From contig CANLCJ010000002.1 in the NCBI GenBank assembly GCA_947489085.1, positions 140,217 through 204,216 of the forward strand: 64,000 nucleotides of DNA. The letters run 5' to 3'. This DNA comes from an uncultured Flavobacteriaceae bacterium. Its GTDB lineage: Bacteria > Bacteroidota > Bacteroidia > Flavobacteriales > Flavobacteriaceae. A program made the translations under genes and the position numbers. A model generated the notes under the pieces. That model searched no databases and was not told where the DNA came from. It saw only the letters and a program-made list of their open reading frames with translations. This document shows positions 17,677 through 27,121 of the stretch, one piece after another; the stretch's first letter is position 1; every line of letters begins with the position of its first letter.

Positions 17677-18381
17677 ATGGCCATTAAAAACGCACTTGCT
17701 GCCCAACGTATTTATTTTCTTTTGGGCGCTCTATTTATCACTTCTCTCGTGGTATCCAATCTTATATTTCAAAAGTTTTTTTATTGGTACCCTGTAAACC
17801 TTTCTATTTTTGGCAGCAATTTGTTCGAAATTTCAGTTGGTATTTTACCCTACCCCATTACGTTTTTAATAACAGATTTAATTAGTGAAATTTACGGTAA
17901 AAAACGTGCTAACGATATTGTTATTATTGGCATTTTTGCCTCTCTATTTTCTATGCTTATAATTTACACGGCAAACGCGGTGCCTGCAACACCTTGGTCT
18001 CCAGTTAACAATGAGACTTTTACAACTGTATTTGGTAGTACTGCCATAGCTGTATTTGCCAGTATGATGGCCTATTTATTAGCTCAATTTGTAGACATCC
18101 AAATTTATCATTTTTGGAAAAATCTTACCAAAGGCAAACATTTATGGCTTAGAAATAACTGCTCTACCTTTCTGTCTCAGTTTGTAGACACTGCTACTGT
18201 ATTGTTATTATTATGCTTGTTTGGTAAAATCGAGTGGTCTAAATTTTTGGGGTTATTAAGTTCTGGTTTTATATTTAAGGTATTAATAGCAGCTTTGGAC
18301 ACCCCTTTTCTGTATCTCGGCGTACATCTCTTTAAAAAACGTTTTAATTTAAAGCCAAACGAAGAAATAAATTTACTTTAA
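17677..18381 (+). CDS. Queuosine precursor transporter (VUT/YhhQ family)
   Basis: 234 residues, inner membrane, about six or seven hydrophobic segments. Family motifs include SNLIFQKF, the PYPITFLITDLISEIYGKK segment and LRNNCSTFLSQFVDT. Family members import preQ0/preQ1 for tRNA queuosine. The ATG at 17677 gives a sensible cytoplasmic N-terminus; the frame extends upstream to 17632. Confidence 0.88.
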   Translation: MAIKNALAAQRIYFLLGALFITSLVVSNLIFQKFFYWYPVNLSIFGSNLFEISVGILPYPITFLITDLISEIYGKKRANDIVIIGIFASLFSMLIIYTANAVPATPWSPVNNETFTTVFGSTAIAVFASMMAYLLAQFVDIQIYHFWKNLTKGKHLWLRNNCSTFLSQFVDTATVLLLLCLFGKIEWSKFLGLLSSGFIFKVLIAALDTPFLYLGVHLFKKRFNLKPNEEINLL

Positions 18382-18490
18382 CCGATACAAGACAATAGTT
18401 TTCCTTTTTAGGTTAAATTTGTATTAATCTTTTTTGTTCATTAAGAGTGAAATAAAATCACTCTCGTATCTTTATACAAACACCCTTTAT

Positions 18491-21148
18491 ATGCGTAAAT
18501 TTTTAAAAGTTTTTGGTATCCTATTGCTTTCTTTAGTACTTATTTTAATTGCTTTGCCTTTTATTTTTCAAGGTCAAATTAAAGACATTGTAAAACGGGT
18601 TATTAATGAAAATGTAAATGCAAAAGTAGAATTTAGCGACGTAAACCTTAGTTTTATAAGAGATTTTCCGCAGGCTAATGTCTCCATATCAGACTTGCAT
18701 ATTATTAATTTTGAACCTTTTAAAGACGAGACCTTTGTTACTGCAAAATCCATCTCGCTTTCCATGTCTATTCCCGAAGTATTAAAAACAGCTAGCGATG
18801 GCGCTATTACTGTAAATGCAATTACTGTAGACGAAGCACTTATAACGTTAAAAACCGACAAGCACGGCAACGTTAATTACGACATTGCAAAAACTAAAGA
18901 TGCCGAGAGTACACCCAAAGACCCTTCTAGCAAAGGGTTTACTTTCGATATAGAAGACTACCAAATTAAAAATAGTGCTTTTGGATATATCGATGAAGGT
19001 ACTAAAATTGCAATGCACATTACAGAATTAAACCATGAAGGACACGGAACATTTTCGGCAGCAACATCTCAATTAGACACTCATACAGATGCTAACGTAA
19101 GTTTTACTTTAGATAGCGTTAATTACCTCTCTAATAACCCTATAAAACTAGATGCGCTTCTTGGACTTGATTTAGAAAACAGTAAGTATACCTTTAAGGA
19201 AAACAAAGCACTTGTAAACCAGCTCCCTTTAGAATTCGATGGGTATCTACAACTTGTTGACGAGGGACAACTTATGGATATTACTTTCGAGAATCCTGAG
19301 TCTGACTTTAAAAATTTTCTAGCTCTAATTCCTGAGGTCTATTCTAAAAACATAGAAAATGTTGCCACCACTGGAGACTTTAAAATAAAGGGCATGGTTA
19401 AAGGGCTTAGTTCAGACCAAACCATACCAAAGCTAGACATTTCTATCTTATCGAAAAACGCATCTTTTAAATATCCAGATTTGCCCAAAAAGGTAAGTCA
19501 GATTTTTATTGATACCAATATAAAAAATGAAACAGGACTTTTAGAGGATACTTCCATAGATATAAAAACATTAAATTTTAAAATAGACGAGGATGTATTT
19601 AAATCTTCTGCCACTTTAAAAAACATTACAAAAAACATGTTGGTTAATGCCAACTTGGATGGTACGCTAAACTTAGATAATATTTCTAAGGCCTATCCTG
19701 TTAAATTAGAAAATAAGTTAAGTGGTATATTAAAAGCAAAAGTTAATACTGCTTTCGATATGAATGCTATAGAAACAAACGCCTATAAACGCATAAAGAA
19801 CAATGGTACTGCCAGTATTACCGATTTTGTGTTTTCTTCCGAAGATATTGTTAACCCTATACACATTAGCACAGCAAATGTAATGTTCTCTCCAGGTAAC
19901 ATTACGCTTAATAATTTTAACGCAAAAACTGGAGATAGCGACATTAATGCTAATGGAAGTATAGATAATCTCTTAGGATTTTTATTGAGCGACACCCCCC
20001 TTAAAGGTAACTTTAACGTTAACTCGAACTTGTTTAAAATTAGCGATTTTATGACAGATGATACAGAGGACGATGTTGATAATAAAACAACAGACCACAC
20101 AGAGTCGTTAAAAATACCCGCTTTTTTAGACTGTGCTATTAAAGCCGATGCTAAAACTGTAGTTTACGATAACTTAAAGCTGCAAAATGTTAAAGGCAGC
20201 CTACTCATAAAAGAACAACAAGCTACTTTACAAAATCTAAGCTCCAATCTTTTTAACGGATCTTTAGCCATATCTGGTAACGTGTCTACCAAAGAAAAAA
20301 CGCCGACATTCGATTTAAATTTAGGTGCGAAGGATTTTGACATTACACAATCGTTTAAAAATCTAGAACTTTTACAAAATATTGCGCCTGTAGCTAAACT
20401 ACTTACAGGAAAACTTAATACAAACATAAACCTTACGGGTGCCTTAACCAGCACGTTTTCTCCAGATTTAAGCACCATTTCTGGTAGTGCTTTAGCCGAA
20501 TTGTTATCTGCTAAATTCGATAAAACGCAAAGCAATCTTATAAGCGCTTTAGAACGTAATTTAAGTTTCTTAAACTTTAACGATATCAATTTAAAAGATT
20601 TAAAAACACAATTAGAGTTTTCTGAAGGCAAAGTCGCTGTAAAGCCTTTCGGTTTTAATTATAAAGATGTTGAAGTAGAAGTTTCTGGTGTGCACAGCTT
20701 TGGTAAAGATGTTGATTACAATGCCGTATTTAATGTGCCTGCCAAATACCTTGGTAGCGAGGTAAACAGGCTTATAGGCAGTATTAATGATGCCGAAGTT
20801 AATAACATTACTGTTCCCGTTACTGCAAATATATCAGGACCATTTAACGATCCCAAAGTTAAAACCGATGTTACTAATAGCATTAAAAATCTAACGAGCC
20901 AGCTTGTTAGCATACAAAAACAAAAACTCCTTAATAATGGCAAAGGCAAGGTAAAACAACTTATAGGAGGCAATAAAAGCAAGACAGACTCTATAAAAAC
21001 ACAACAAAGCAATACTGTTAAAGATGTTATTGGTAGCATTGTAAAACCAAAAACAGAAACAAAAGACTCTACCCAAACCAAAACTTCAACAAGGGAAACT
21101 GTTAAAAATGTTTTAGGAGGCCTTTTAGGAAGCAAAAAGAAAAAGTAA
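18491..21148 (+). CDS. AsmA-like membrane-anchored protein
   Basis: 885 residues. One N-terminal TM segment (about 4-25, LLLSLVLILIALPFIF) anchors a long periplasmic region of repeating beta-strands typical of AsmA/DUF748-like proteins, now viewed as lipid-transfer bridge candidates. The AsmA C-terminal domain lies near 640-780, and a Lys/Thr-rich tail follows. Single gene, apparently constitutive. The family call is firm from architecture; a role in lipid trafficking is established for related proteins only. Confidence 0.82.
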   Translation: MRKFLKVFGILLLSLVLILIALPFIFQGQIKDIVKRVINENVNAKVEFSDVNLSFIRDFPQANVSISDLHIINFEPFKDETFVTAKSISLSMSIPEVLKTASDGAITVNAITVDEALITLKTDKHGNVNYDIAKTKDAESTPKDPSSKGFTFDIEDYQIKNSAFGYIDEGTKIAMHITELNHEGHGTFSAATSQLDTHTDANVSFTLDSVNYLSNNPIKLDALLGLDLENSKYTFKENKALVNQLPLEFDGYLQLVDEGQLMDITFENPESDFKNFLALIPEVYSKNIENVATTGDFKIKGMVKGLSSDQTIPKLDISILSKNASFKYPDLPKKVSQIFIDTNIKNETGLLEDTSIDIKTLNFKIDEDVFKSSATLKNITKNMLVNANLDGTLNLDNISKAYPVKLENKLSGILKAKVNTAFDMNAIETNAYKRIKNNGTASITDFVFSSEDIVNPIHISTANVMFSPGNITLNNFNAKTGDSDINANGSIDNLLGFLLSDTPLKGNFNVNSNLFKISDFMTDDTEDDVDNKTTDHTESLKIPAFLDCAIKADAKTVVYDNLKLQNVKGSLLIKEQQATLQNLSSNLFNGSLAISGNVSTKEKTPTFDLNLGAKDFDITQSFKNLELLQNIAPVAKLLTGKLNTNINLTGALTSTFSPDLSTISGSALAELLSAKFDKTQSNLISALERNLSFLNFNDINLKDLKTQLEFSEGKVAVKPFGFNYKDVEVEVSGVHSFGKDVDYNAVFNVPAKYLGSEVNRLIGSINDAEVNNITVPVTANISGPFNDPKVKTDVTNSIKNLTSQLVSIQKQKLLNNGKGKVKQLIGGNKSKTDSIKTQQSNTVKDVIGSIVKPKTETKDSTQTKTSTRETVKNVLGGLLGSKKKK

Positions 21149-21250
21149 CTATTTTTCTCCTAATACTTTTAAGTGTGAGCTGGTTTCAATACCAAAAGCC
21201 ACTTTACAAAATGTTTTTTTGCTAAACATGAGTTATTTTAAAAGTCTTTA

Positions 21251-21282
21251 TTGCATATTTAAAGATAATTATATTACTTTTG
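21251..21282 (+). promoter_or_regulatory. Bacteroidota promoter of rpsU
   Basis: TTG at 21251 and TACTTTTG at 21275-21282, about 20 bp apart, match the TTTG-N(19-21)-TAnnTTTG promoter. This gives a leader of roughly 115 nt before the rpsU ATG. Confidence 0.7.
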
Positions 21283-21402
21283 CAGCCTGATTTGGCGCGA
21301 ATTTTAAGGTTAGAGTGATTTAGATACCTCTAAACATTCCTGATTACGTGTTAAACGTATTTAGGATAGCCCTAAAACAAAAACTATTTATAAAGACAAG
21401 AT

Positions 21403-21597
21403 ATGTTAAAAATTATTGTAAAAGATGGCGAAAACATAGAACGCGCCCTAAAACGTTACAAACGTAAACACAGAAACATAAAAGTAATGCAAAATCTTAG
21501 AGAAGGACAGTTTTTCACGAAACCATCTGTAAGAAGACGTCGCGAGGTACAAAAAGCGGCTTATATTCAAAATTTAAGAGATCAAGAAGACATATAA
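21403..21597 (+). CDS. rpsU: 30S ribosomal protein bS21
   Basis: 64 residues, very basic, with the family start MLKIIVKDGENIERALKRYKRK and an RRRRE stretch. Component of the 30S platform near the anti-Shine-Dalgarno region of 16S rRNA. Monocistronic, with its own promoter and a strong terminator. Confidence 0.96.
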   Translation: MLKIIVKDGENIERALKRYKRKHRNIKVMQNLREGQFFTKPSVRRRREVQKAAYIQNLRDQEDI

Positions 21598-21620
21598 ATC
21601 TTCTTAACCATCATAAACAA

Positions 21621-21654
21621 AAAAACTATTTGCTCTAGCAAGTAGTTTTTTTTT
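21621..21654 (+). terminator. Terminator of rpsU
   Basis: A 13-bp stem (one G-U) around TCTA, followed by a T9 run, 24 bp after the stop. Confidence 0.92.
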
Positions 21655-21854
21655 ACAGTAAATTCAAACTGTTTACTTAAGACCTCTTTTGGAAAAACAG
21701 CCTAAACCCATCTCATTTTAGCTGCTTTTAGGTAAACGAATGATTAATGTAAACTTGATACACAGTTTACACTTTGTATACTAATGCCAAAGAAAAAAAT
21801 TATCTCACTCGTGTTTTTTTGTAAGCTTTAAATCGCTTTTACTACAAATACATC

Positions 21855-22478
21855 ATGGTTATAGTATATTTACTTATTGGATTATTTACTGCTATATTAA
21901 GCGCCCTACCTCTAGGCGCTTCCAACATTGCTGTAATAAATACTACGCTTAAGCAAAATGCCAAACAAGCATTTAAAATAGCTGTTACCGCAGGACTATC
22001 GGAAGTTATTTTATCGTATTATGCCTTACACTGTAACACAGCTATTACTACATTTTTTGAGGAAAACTTATGGTTACAAACAACTATAGCCGTCTTACTT
22101 ATAAGTATTGGAACTTATTTATTAATTAAGAAACATACAGAAAAGCAAGAGTCTAAAAAAATGAAATTAACCAAGTCTAAATACACCACAGGCTTTGTAT
22201 TAGGCATTGTAAATCCACCTGTACTAATTTATTGGGTAGTTGCTTTTGGAATTATAAACAATAACAACATCATGCTGTCCTTAAAGTCTTCTTTCCTAGC
22301 TTTATCTTTATTCTTTATAGGTGTTTATTTTGGAAAACTTATAACGCTATATGGATATAGTAAAATGAGTATTGTTATTAAAAATAAAGTTAAAAATATA
22401 ACAACTACAGTTAATAAAATAACAGGCATATTACTTATTTGTATAGGTTTTATACAAGCTATACAACTTTACCTTTAA
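21855..22478 (+). CDS. LysE-family exporter
   Basis: 207 residues, about six TM segments, with the N-terminal LysE pattern G...ALPLGASNIAVINTTLKQN and a later G(FV)LGIVNPPVLIYWV segment. Members export amino acids or related metabolites; substrate is not evident. Single gene. Confidence 0.82.
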   Translation: MVIVYLLIGLFTAILSALPLGASNIAVINTTLKQNAKQAFKIAVTAGLSEVILSYYALHCNTAITTFFEENLWLQTTIAVLLISIGTYLLIKKHTEKQESKKMKLTKSKYTTGFVLGIVNPPVLIYWVVAFGIINNNNIMLSLKSSFLALSLFFIGVYFGKLITLYGYSKMSIVIKNKVKNITTTVNKITGILLICIGFIQAIQLYL

Positions 22479-22547
22479 CAAATCAAACAAGGCGTAAGTA
22501 GAGAAGAAAACTAAAAAGGCAAAATATTAGTTTTTGTTATTCTAGAC

Positions 22548-23342
22548 TTAAACTACAGCTATTTTCACTACCAGTCCTTCATTAGCACGAACATTAAATA
22601 CGGTATCGTCTTCGAAAATAAGATACTGGCCTTTAATACCAGACAGCACTCCAGAGTAATGCTGTTCTTTTTTAATATTCAAACTCTTAGGTTTTTCAGG
22701 ATACCTATTAACAGGAAAACACAAATTTGTTTCTGTATTATTTTCTATAAAATAAGGCTTAGCTTCATCTGGAATATAGTCTTTGAGTTTCTCACGCCAA
22801 TCTGCTAAGTTTTCATCTTCAATTTTGTTTTTAAGCATAGTGCGCCAGTTGGTTTTATCGCTAACATAAGCCTTTAATGCCACCTCAGTTATTCCTGCTA
22901 AATACCTGTTAGGCAATTCGGCAATTTCAATAGCTTCATGAGCACCTTGATCTATCCAACGCGTAGGTACCTGTGTTTTTCGTGTTACCCCAACCTTAAC
23001 GCTACTAGAATTTGCTAAATACACTATATGTGGCTGTAATTGCACACGTTTTTCATACTCTAAATCCCTGTCCTCTTCGTCCAAATGCGCTTTACTCAAT
23101 TCTGGCTTCATAATCCAATCTGCCGCTTGAGGGATGTTAAAAAAACATTGTTTATCGAAACCCTGTCTGTAGATCGGTTTATCCATTCCACAATTTAAAC
23201 ACTGGTACTTAACAAACTTAATACTAACTTGTTTCCCTAAAAGCTGGTTCACATTAATAAAGTCGTTTTCGAAAACCAAATAATATTGTATCGGGTTCGA
23301 AAATTCAGTTTGCATTTTTGTTAAAACACCTTCGTAAATCAT
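22548..23342 (-). CDS. DUF2797 family protein
   Basis: 264 residues, cytoplasmic. The family pattern is clear: CLNCG with a later Cys (possible metal site, about 47-66), then YLANSSSVKVGVTRKTQVPTRW, a strand-turn-strand block resembling a GIY-YIG core, and the RWIDQGA segment. Function is unknown. It is divergent from the GH3 gene with only about 45 bp between starts. Confidence 0.8.
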   Translation of the reverse strand: MIYEGVLTKMQTEFSNPIQYYLVFENDFINVNQLLGKQVSIKFVKYQCLNCGMDKPIYRQGFDKQCFFNIPQAADWIMKPELSKAHLDEEDRDLEYEKRVQLQPHIVYLANSSSVKVGVTRKTQVPTRWIDQGAHEAIEIAELPNRYLAGITEVALKAYVSDKTNWRTMLKNKIEDENLADWREKLKDYIPDEAKPYFIENNTETNLCFPVNRYPEKPKSLNIKKEQHYSGVLSGIKGQYLIFEDDTVFNVRANEGLVVKIAVV

Positions 23343-23386
23343 ATGAAAAAAAATGTTATTTTTAAATTTTTAAAGATAGCACAAAT

Positions 23387-24901
23387 ATGCCAATTCCCTT
23401 AGTTAATTCCATTGCATCGTGGTTTCTTAAAAAACGATTTCACCAAATCGAACTGTTCTTAAAGTACCCTAATGAGGTGCAACAAGAACTGCTTTTAAAC
23501 CTACTTCAATTTGCTAAGGATACCCAAATGGGTAAAACTTACGACTTTGCCAGCATTAAAGATTACAAAACATTTGCAGAACGTATACCCATAAGAAATT
23601 ACGAGGGTATTGAAGATGATATAGAACGTGCAAGAAGAGGCGAACACAATCTGTTTTGGCCATCGCCTATCAAGTGGTTTGCAAAATCTAGTGGCACTAC
23701 GAGATCCAAAAGTAAGTTTGTTCCCGTTAGTCAAGAATCTCTGGAGCATTGCCATTACGCTGCCAGCAAGGATTTACTTTGCATGTATTTAAATAACAAT
23801 GAAAACTCACAATTATTTACCGGAAAAAGTTTGCGACTAGGAGGGAGTAAAGAACTTTATAAAGAAAATGGAACTGTTTTTGGGGACCTCTCTGCCATAC
23901 TTATAGACAACATGCCTTTTTGGGCAGAATTAAGCAGTACGCCCAGCAATAAAGTGTCCCTTATGAGCAACTGGGAACATAAAATGCAGGCCATAGTAAA
24001 CGAAACTATTAAAGAAAATGTAACCAGTTTAGCAGGTGTACCATCATGGATGCTGGTATTGCTTAATAATGTTTTAGAAACCACAAAACAAATTAGTTTA
24101 CAAGACGTTTGGCCTAATTTAGAAGTCTATTTTCATGGAGGTGTTAGTTTTGTGCCTTATGTAGATCAATACAAAAAAATACTACCAAAAAGCAACTTTA
24201 AATATTACGAAATTTACAATGCCTCTGAAGGTTTTTTTGCAATACAAGATCGAAACAACTCCTCAGAATTACTTTTAATGCTAGATTATGGTATTTTTTA
24301 TGAGTTTATACCCATGGACGTCTATGCAACACCCCAAGAAAAAGCCATTCCACTAAATGAAGTGGTTTTAAACCAAAACTATGCTGTAATTATTACAACC
24401 AATGCAGGACTTTGGCGTTATAAAATTGGAGATACTGTACGTTTTACGTCTTTAAACCCATATCGTATAAAAATATCTGGAAGGACTAAGCACCATATTA
24501 ACGTATTTGGAGAAGAGCTCATAATCGAGAATGCAGAAACAGCGTTAAAGCAAGCATGCAAACAAACAAATTCTGAAATTGTAGATTTTACTGCTGCACC
24601 TATTTTTATGAAGGAAAAAGAAAAAGGAGCACACGAATGGCTTATAGAATTTAAAACACCACCAGAGGATTTAGGTTATTTTAACGAATTGTTTGATAAC
24701 GCTCTGAAAGCTTTAAATTCTGATTACGAAGCCAAACGCCAAAATAATATTACCCTCAACAAACCCAAAATAACTATAGCTAGACCTCAATTGTTTCACA
24801 ATTGGCTGAAAACCAACAATAAGCTTGGAGGACAGCACAAAATACCGCGCCTCTCAAATACTAGAAATTACTTAAATGAGCTTCTGAAACTCAACAAATA
24901 G
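23387..24901 (+). CDS. GH3-family acyl-acid-amido synthetase-like enzyme
   Basis: 504 residues of the GH3 branch of adenylate-forming enzymes. The ATP-loop region is KSSGTTRSKSKFVP (about 105-118), with YNASEGFFA as the second adenylate motif and a C-terminal NRLGGQHKIPRL-like segment (KLGGQHKIPRL). Plant relatives conjugate amino acids to hormones; the substrate in Bacteroidota is unknown. Confidence 0.87.
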   Translation: MPIPLVNSIASWFLKKRFHQIELFLKYPNEVQQELLLNLLQFAKDTQMGKTYDFASIKDYKTFAERIPIRNYEGIEDDIERARRGEHNLFWPSPIKWFAKSSGTTRSKSKFVPVSQESLEHCHYAASKDLLCMYLNNNENSQLFTGKSLRLGGSKELYKENGTVFGDLSAILIDNMPFWAELSSTPSNKVSLMSNWEHKMQAIVNETIKENVTSLAGVPSWMLVLLNNVLETTKQISLQDVWPNLEVYFHGGVSFVPYVDQYKKILPKSNFKYYEIYNASEGFFAIQDRNNSSELLLMLDYGIFYEFIPMDVYATPQEKAIPLNEVVLNQNYAVIITTNAGLWRYKIGDTVRFTSLNPYRIKISGRTKHHINVFGEELIIENAETALKQACKQTNSEIVDFTAAPIFMKEKEKGAHEWLIEFKTPPEDLGYFNELFDNALKALNSDYEAKRQNNITLNKPKITIARPQLFHNWLKTNNKLGGQHKIPRLSNTRNYLNELLKLNK

Positions 24902-25010
24902 AGATATATTCTTAATTTTTTAAGAAATAAACATGTAATTACTTAAAAAAACACTTGATTTTTTGCTAAATTCAATAAAAAATAAGTAATTAGTTAGATA
25001 ATTTATTAAA

Positions 25011-26888
25011 ATGAAGCCTTTTGTTTTAATTTTATCGCTATTAAATGTTCTATTAGGCATAGGGCAAACCACAAGTTCTCTCCCTAATACAAACACTGCC
25101 ATTCCTAAATTTAAAACCAATACAGTTGCTAGTATTGGAGATAATGGCTTTAAATTTAATGTTAGGAAAACTGGAGGTAATTCTAAATTTAGTGAATTTG
25201 GTTCTGGTATTTTTAAGGGTAAATTTATTATGGTCTCTTCTAAAAAAATTGGAGGCTTAGCCAAAGTGGATAAAACAACCAGAGAAGCTAATAAAGAACT
25301 GTATTGTTTAGAAGTAGATGAAGATGGTGAGTTAAGCGATCCCTTATTTTTTTCAAGAATTTTAAACACATCAAATAGTGAAGACCAGCTAACCTTTAGC
25401 AGCGATGAGAGCATCGTGTATTACACCAGAAACAGTAAAGAAAAACCTGTAGAATTTAAAATATACAGAGCAACCCTAGAGCCTAATTCCCATGGCAACT
25501 GGATAAATCATGAACGTTTATCTATAAATCAAGATGGTGTTTCTATAGAAAATCCTTTTTTAAGCCCTGACGGACAGCAGTTGTATTTTTCTTCCAATAG
25601 AGAAGACGCTCTTGGAGGCTACGACATTTACGCATCTCGAATTGACAAAGATGGAAAACTTAGTACTCCAAAAAATTTAGGCAACCTAGTAAACACAACA
25701 CATAACGAAACACACCCTTCACTTTCTCCCGATGGCAAGAAACTTTATTTTGCCTCTCAAGGTCATAACAATTTAGGAGGTTACGATATTTTTGTAAGTA
25801 GGATTTCTCAAGATGGCGTAAAAGCACCTAAAAACTTGGGAAATACAATTAATACAGCATACGATGAACTTGCCTATTTTATAGCAAAGAACAACATAGG
25901 TTACATCTCTTCTAATAAGCCAGAAGGCCAAGGTAGTTTTGATGTTTACATTGCTTTAGATAACACAGTAAAGCAGTTTGTAAAAGGAGTTGTTAAACAT
26001 TCTGAATCTCAAACATTACTACCAAAAACTACTGTTATACTTAAAGACGAAGAGGGCAAGGAATTAGACAAGCAGTTAACAGACGCAAAAGGCAGCTACG
26101 TGTTTGAAATAACACCTACTAAAACCTACACCATGAGTACTTTAAAAGAAGGTTATAGCGATAAAGATTTTACATTATATGCCGAAAAAGAGACTCCAAC
26201 AACCTACACTAAAAACCTAGAAATAGAGAGCACAGCTCCAAGAATAGGTGTTAAAAATGAAAAACTAGCTATAATTGTAGAAAATGTTTATTTCGATTTT
26301 AACAAACACAATGTCAAATCAGAATCTTACATTACGTTAGATAAAATTATTAAAGTCCTCGAAGACAATCCAAACATAAAACTTTCAATTAATGCACACA
26401 CAGATAACATCGATACAGATGCTTACAATCTCAGACTAGCCTCAAGGCGTGCTAAATTTATACTTAAATATCTAACAGAAAATAACGTAGATAGAAACAG
26501 ATTGTTTTATAAAGCCTATGGAGAAAAACACCCAGAAATAGACTGTAAAAACAACTGTTCTAAAAAAGAACTTCAAGCCAATAGACGTGTTGAGTTTTTA
26601 ATCTTTAACGATGCGCCCGAGAATACAATAAGTTTTACTAACACCAAAGGTAATTATCACATTATTGCAGGTGCTTTTACTCACAATAACGCCTTACTTA
26701 AAATAAAACACCTTAAGGCAGAAGGATTTACTGGCGCAAGATCTATCGGTAAAAACTCTAAAGGGTTGCACTTGGTAACCCATGCTACCTTTAAAACCAA
26801 AGAAGAGGCAACAAAAGCTTTAAAGCTTATAAGAACAATTAATAATGAGGAAGCCTGGTTAAAACAGAAAAACATCGCACCACTCTAA
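25011..26888 (+). CDS. OmpA-family protein with PD40 propeller and C-terminal SPOR domain
   Basis: 625 residues. Signal peptide (about 1-19), PD40/WD40-like beta-propeller repeats with SPDGQQLYFSSNR and SPDGKKLYFASQG (about 185-300), a CarboxypepD_reg-like domain (about 325-405), an OmpA peptidoglycan-binding domain (about 420-530, HTDN and ANRRVEF) and a SPOR-like domain (about 545-620). It anchors to peptidoglycan in the periplasm. Resembles the OmpA proteins of T9SS/gliding complexes but lacks their N-terminal TPRs. A paralogue follows directly. Confidence 0.85.
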   Translation: MKPFVLILSLLNVLLGIGQTTSSLPNTNTAIPKFKTNTVASIGDNGFKFNVRKTGGNSKFSEFGSGIFKGKFIMVSSKKIGGLAKVDKTTREANKELYCLEVDEDGELSDPLFFSRILNTSNSEDQLTFSSDESIVYYTRNSKEKPVEFKIYRATLEPNSHGNWINHERLSINQDGVSIENPFLSPDGQQLYFSSNREDALGGYDIYASRIDKDGKLSTPKNLGNLVNTTHNETHPSLSPDGKKLYFASQGHNNLGGYDIFVSRISQDGVKAPKNLGNTINTAYDELAYFIAKNNIGYISSNKPEGQGSFDVYIALDNTVKQFVKGVVKHSESQTLLPKTTVILKDEEGKELDKQLTDAKGSYVFEITPTKTYTMSTLKEGYSDKDFTLYAEKETPTTYTKNLEIESTAPRIGVKNEKLAIIVENVYFDFNKHNVKSESYITLDKIIKVLEDNPNIKLSINAHTDNIDTDAYNLRLASRRAKFILKYLTENNVDRNRLFYKAYGEKHPEIDCKNNCSKKELQANRRVEFLIFNDAPENTISFTNTKGNYHIIAGAFTHNNALLKIKHLKAEGFTGARSIGKNSKGLHLVTHATFKTKEEATKALKLIRTINNEEAWLKQKNIAPL

Positions 26889-27121
26889 TTCAATCGTCCT
26901 GTATTCATAAAACCTAAGTGCCTAAAAAAAACCTTCTGTTAAAATTGTTTCGCCGAAATACTACCAGAAAGCTCAAGGTAGAAAACTAGAGTCAATTTAT
27001 GCATAATATTAAGTGTTGTAGGTGTTTATTAACGACTTTAGTTGCTTTTTATCTGATATTTTTGTGAGACGTGCTACCCCCCTATACTTTTATTGCGTTA
27101 ATCCCTTTTAAATTAAACACG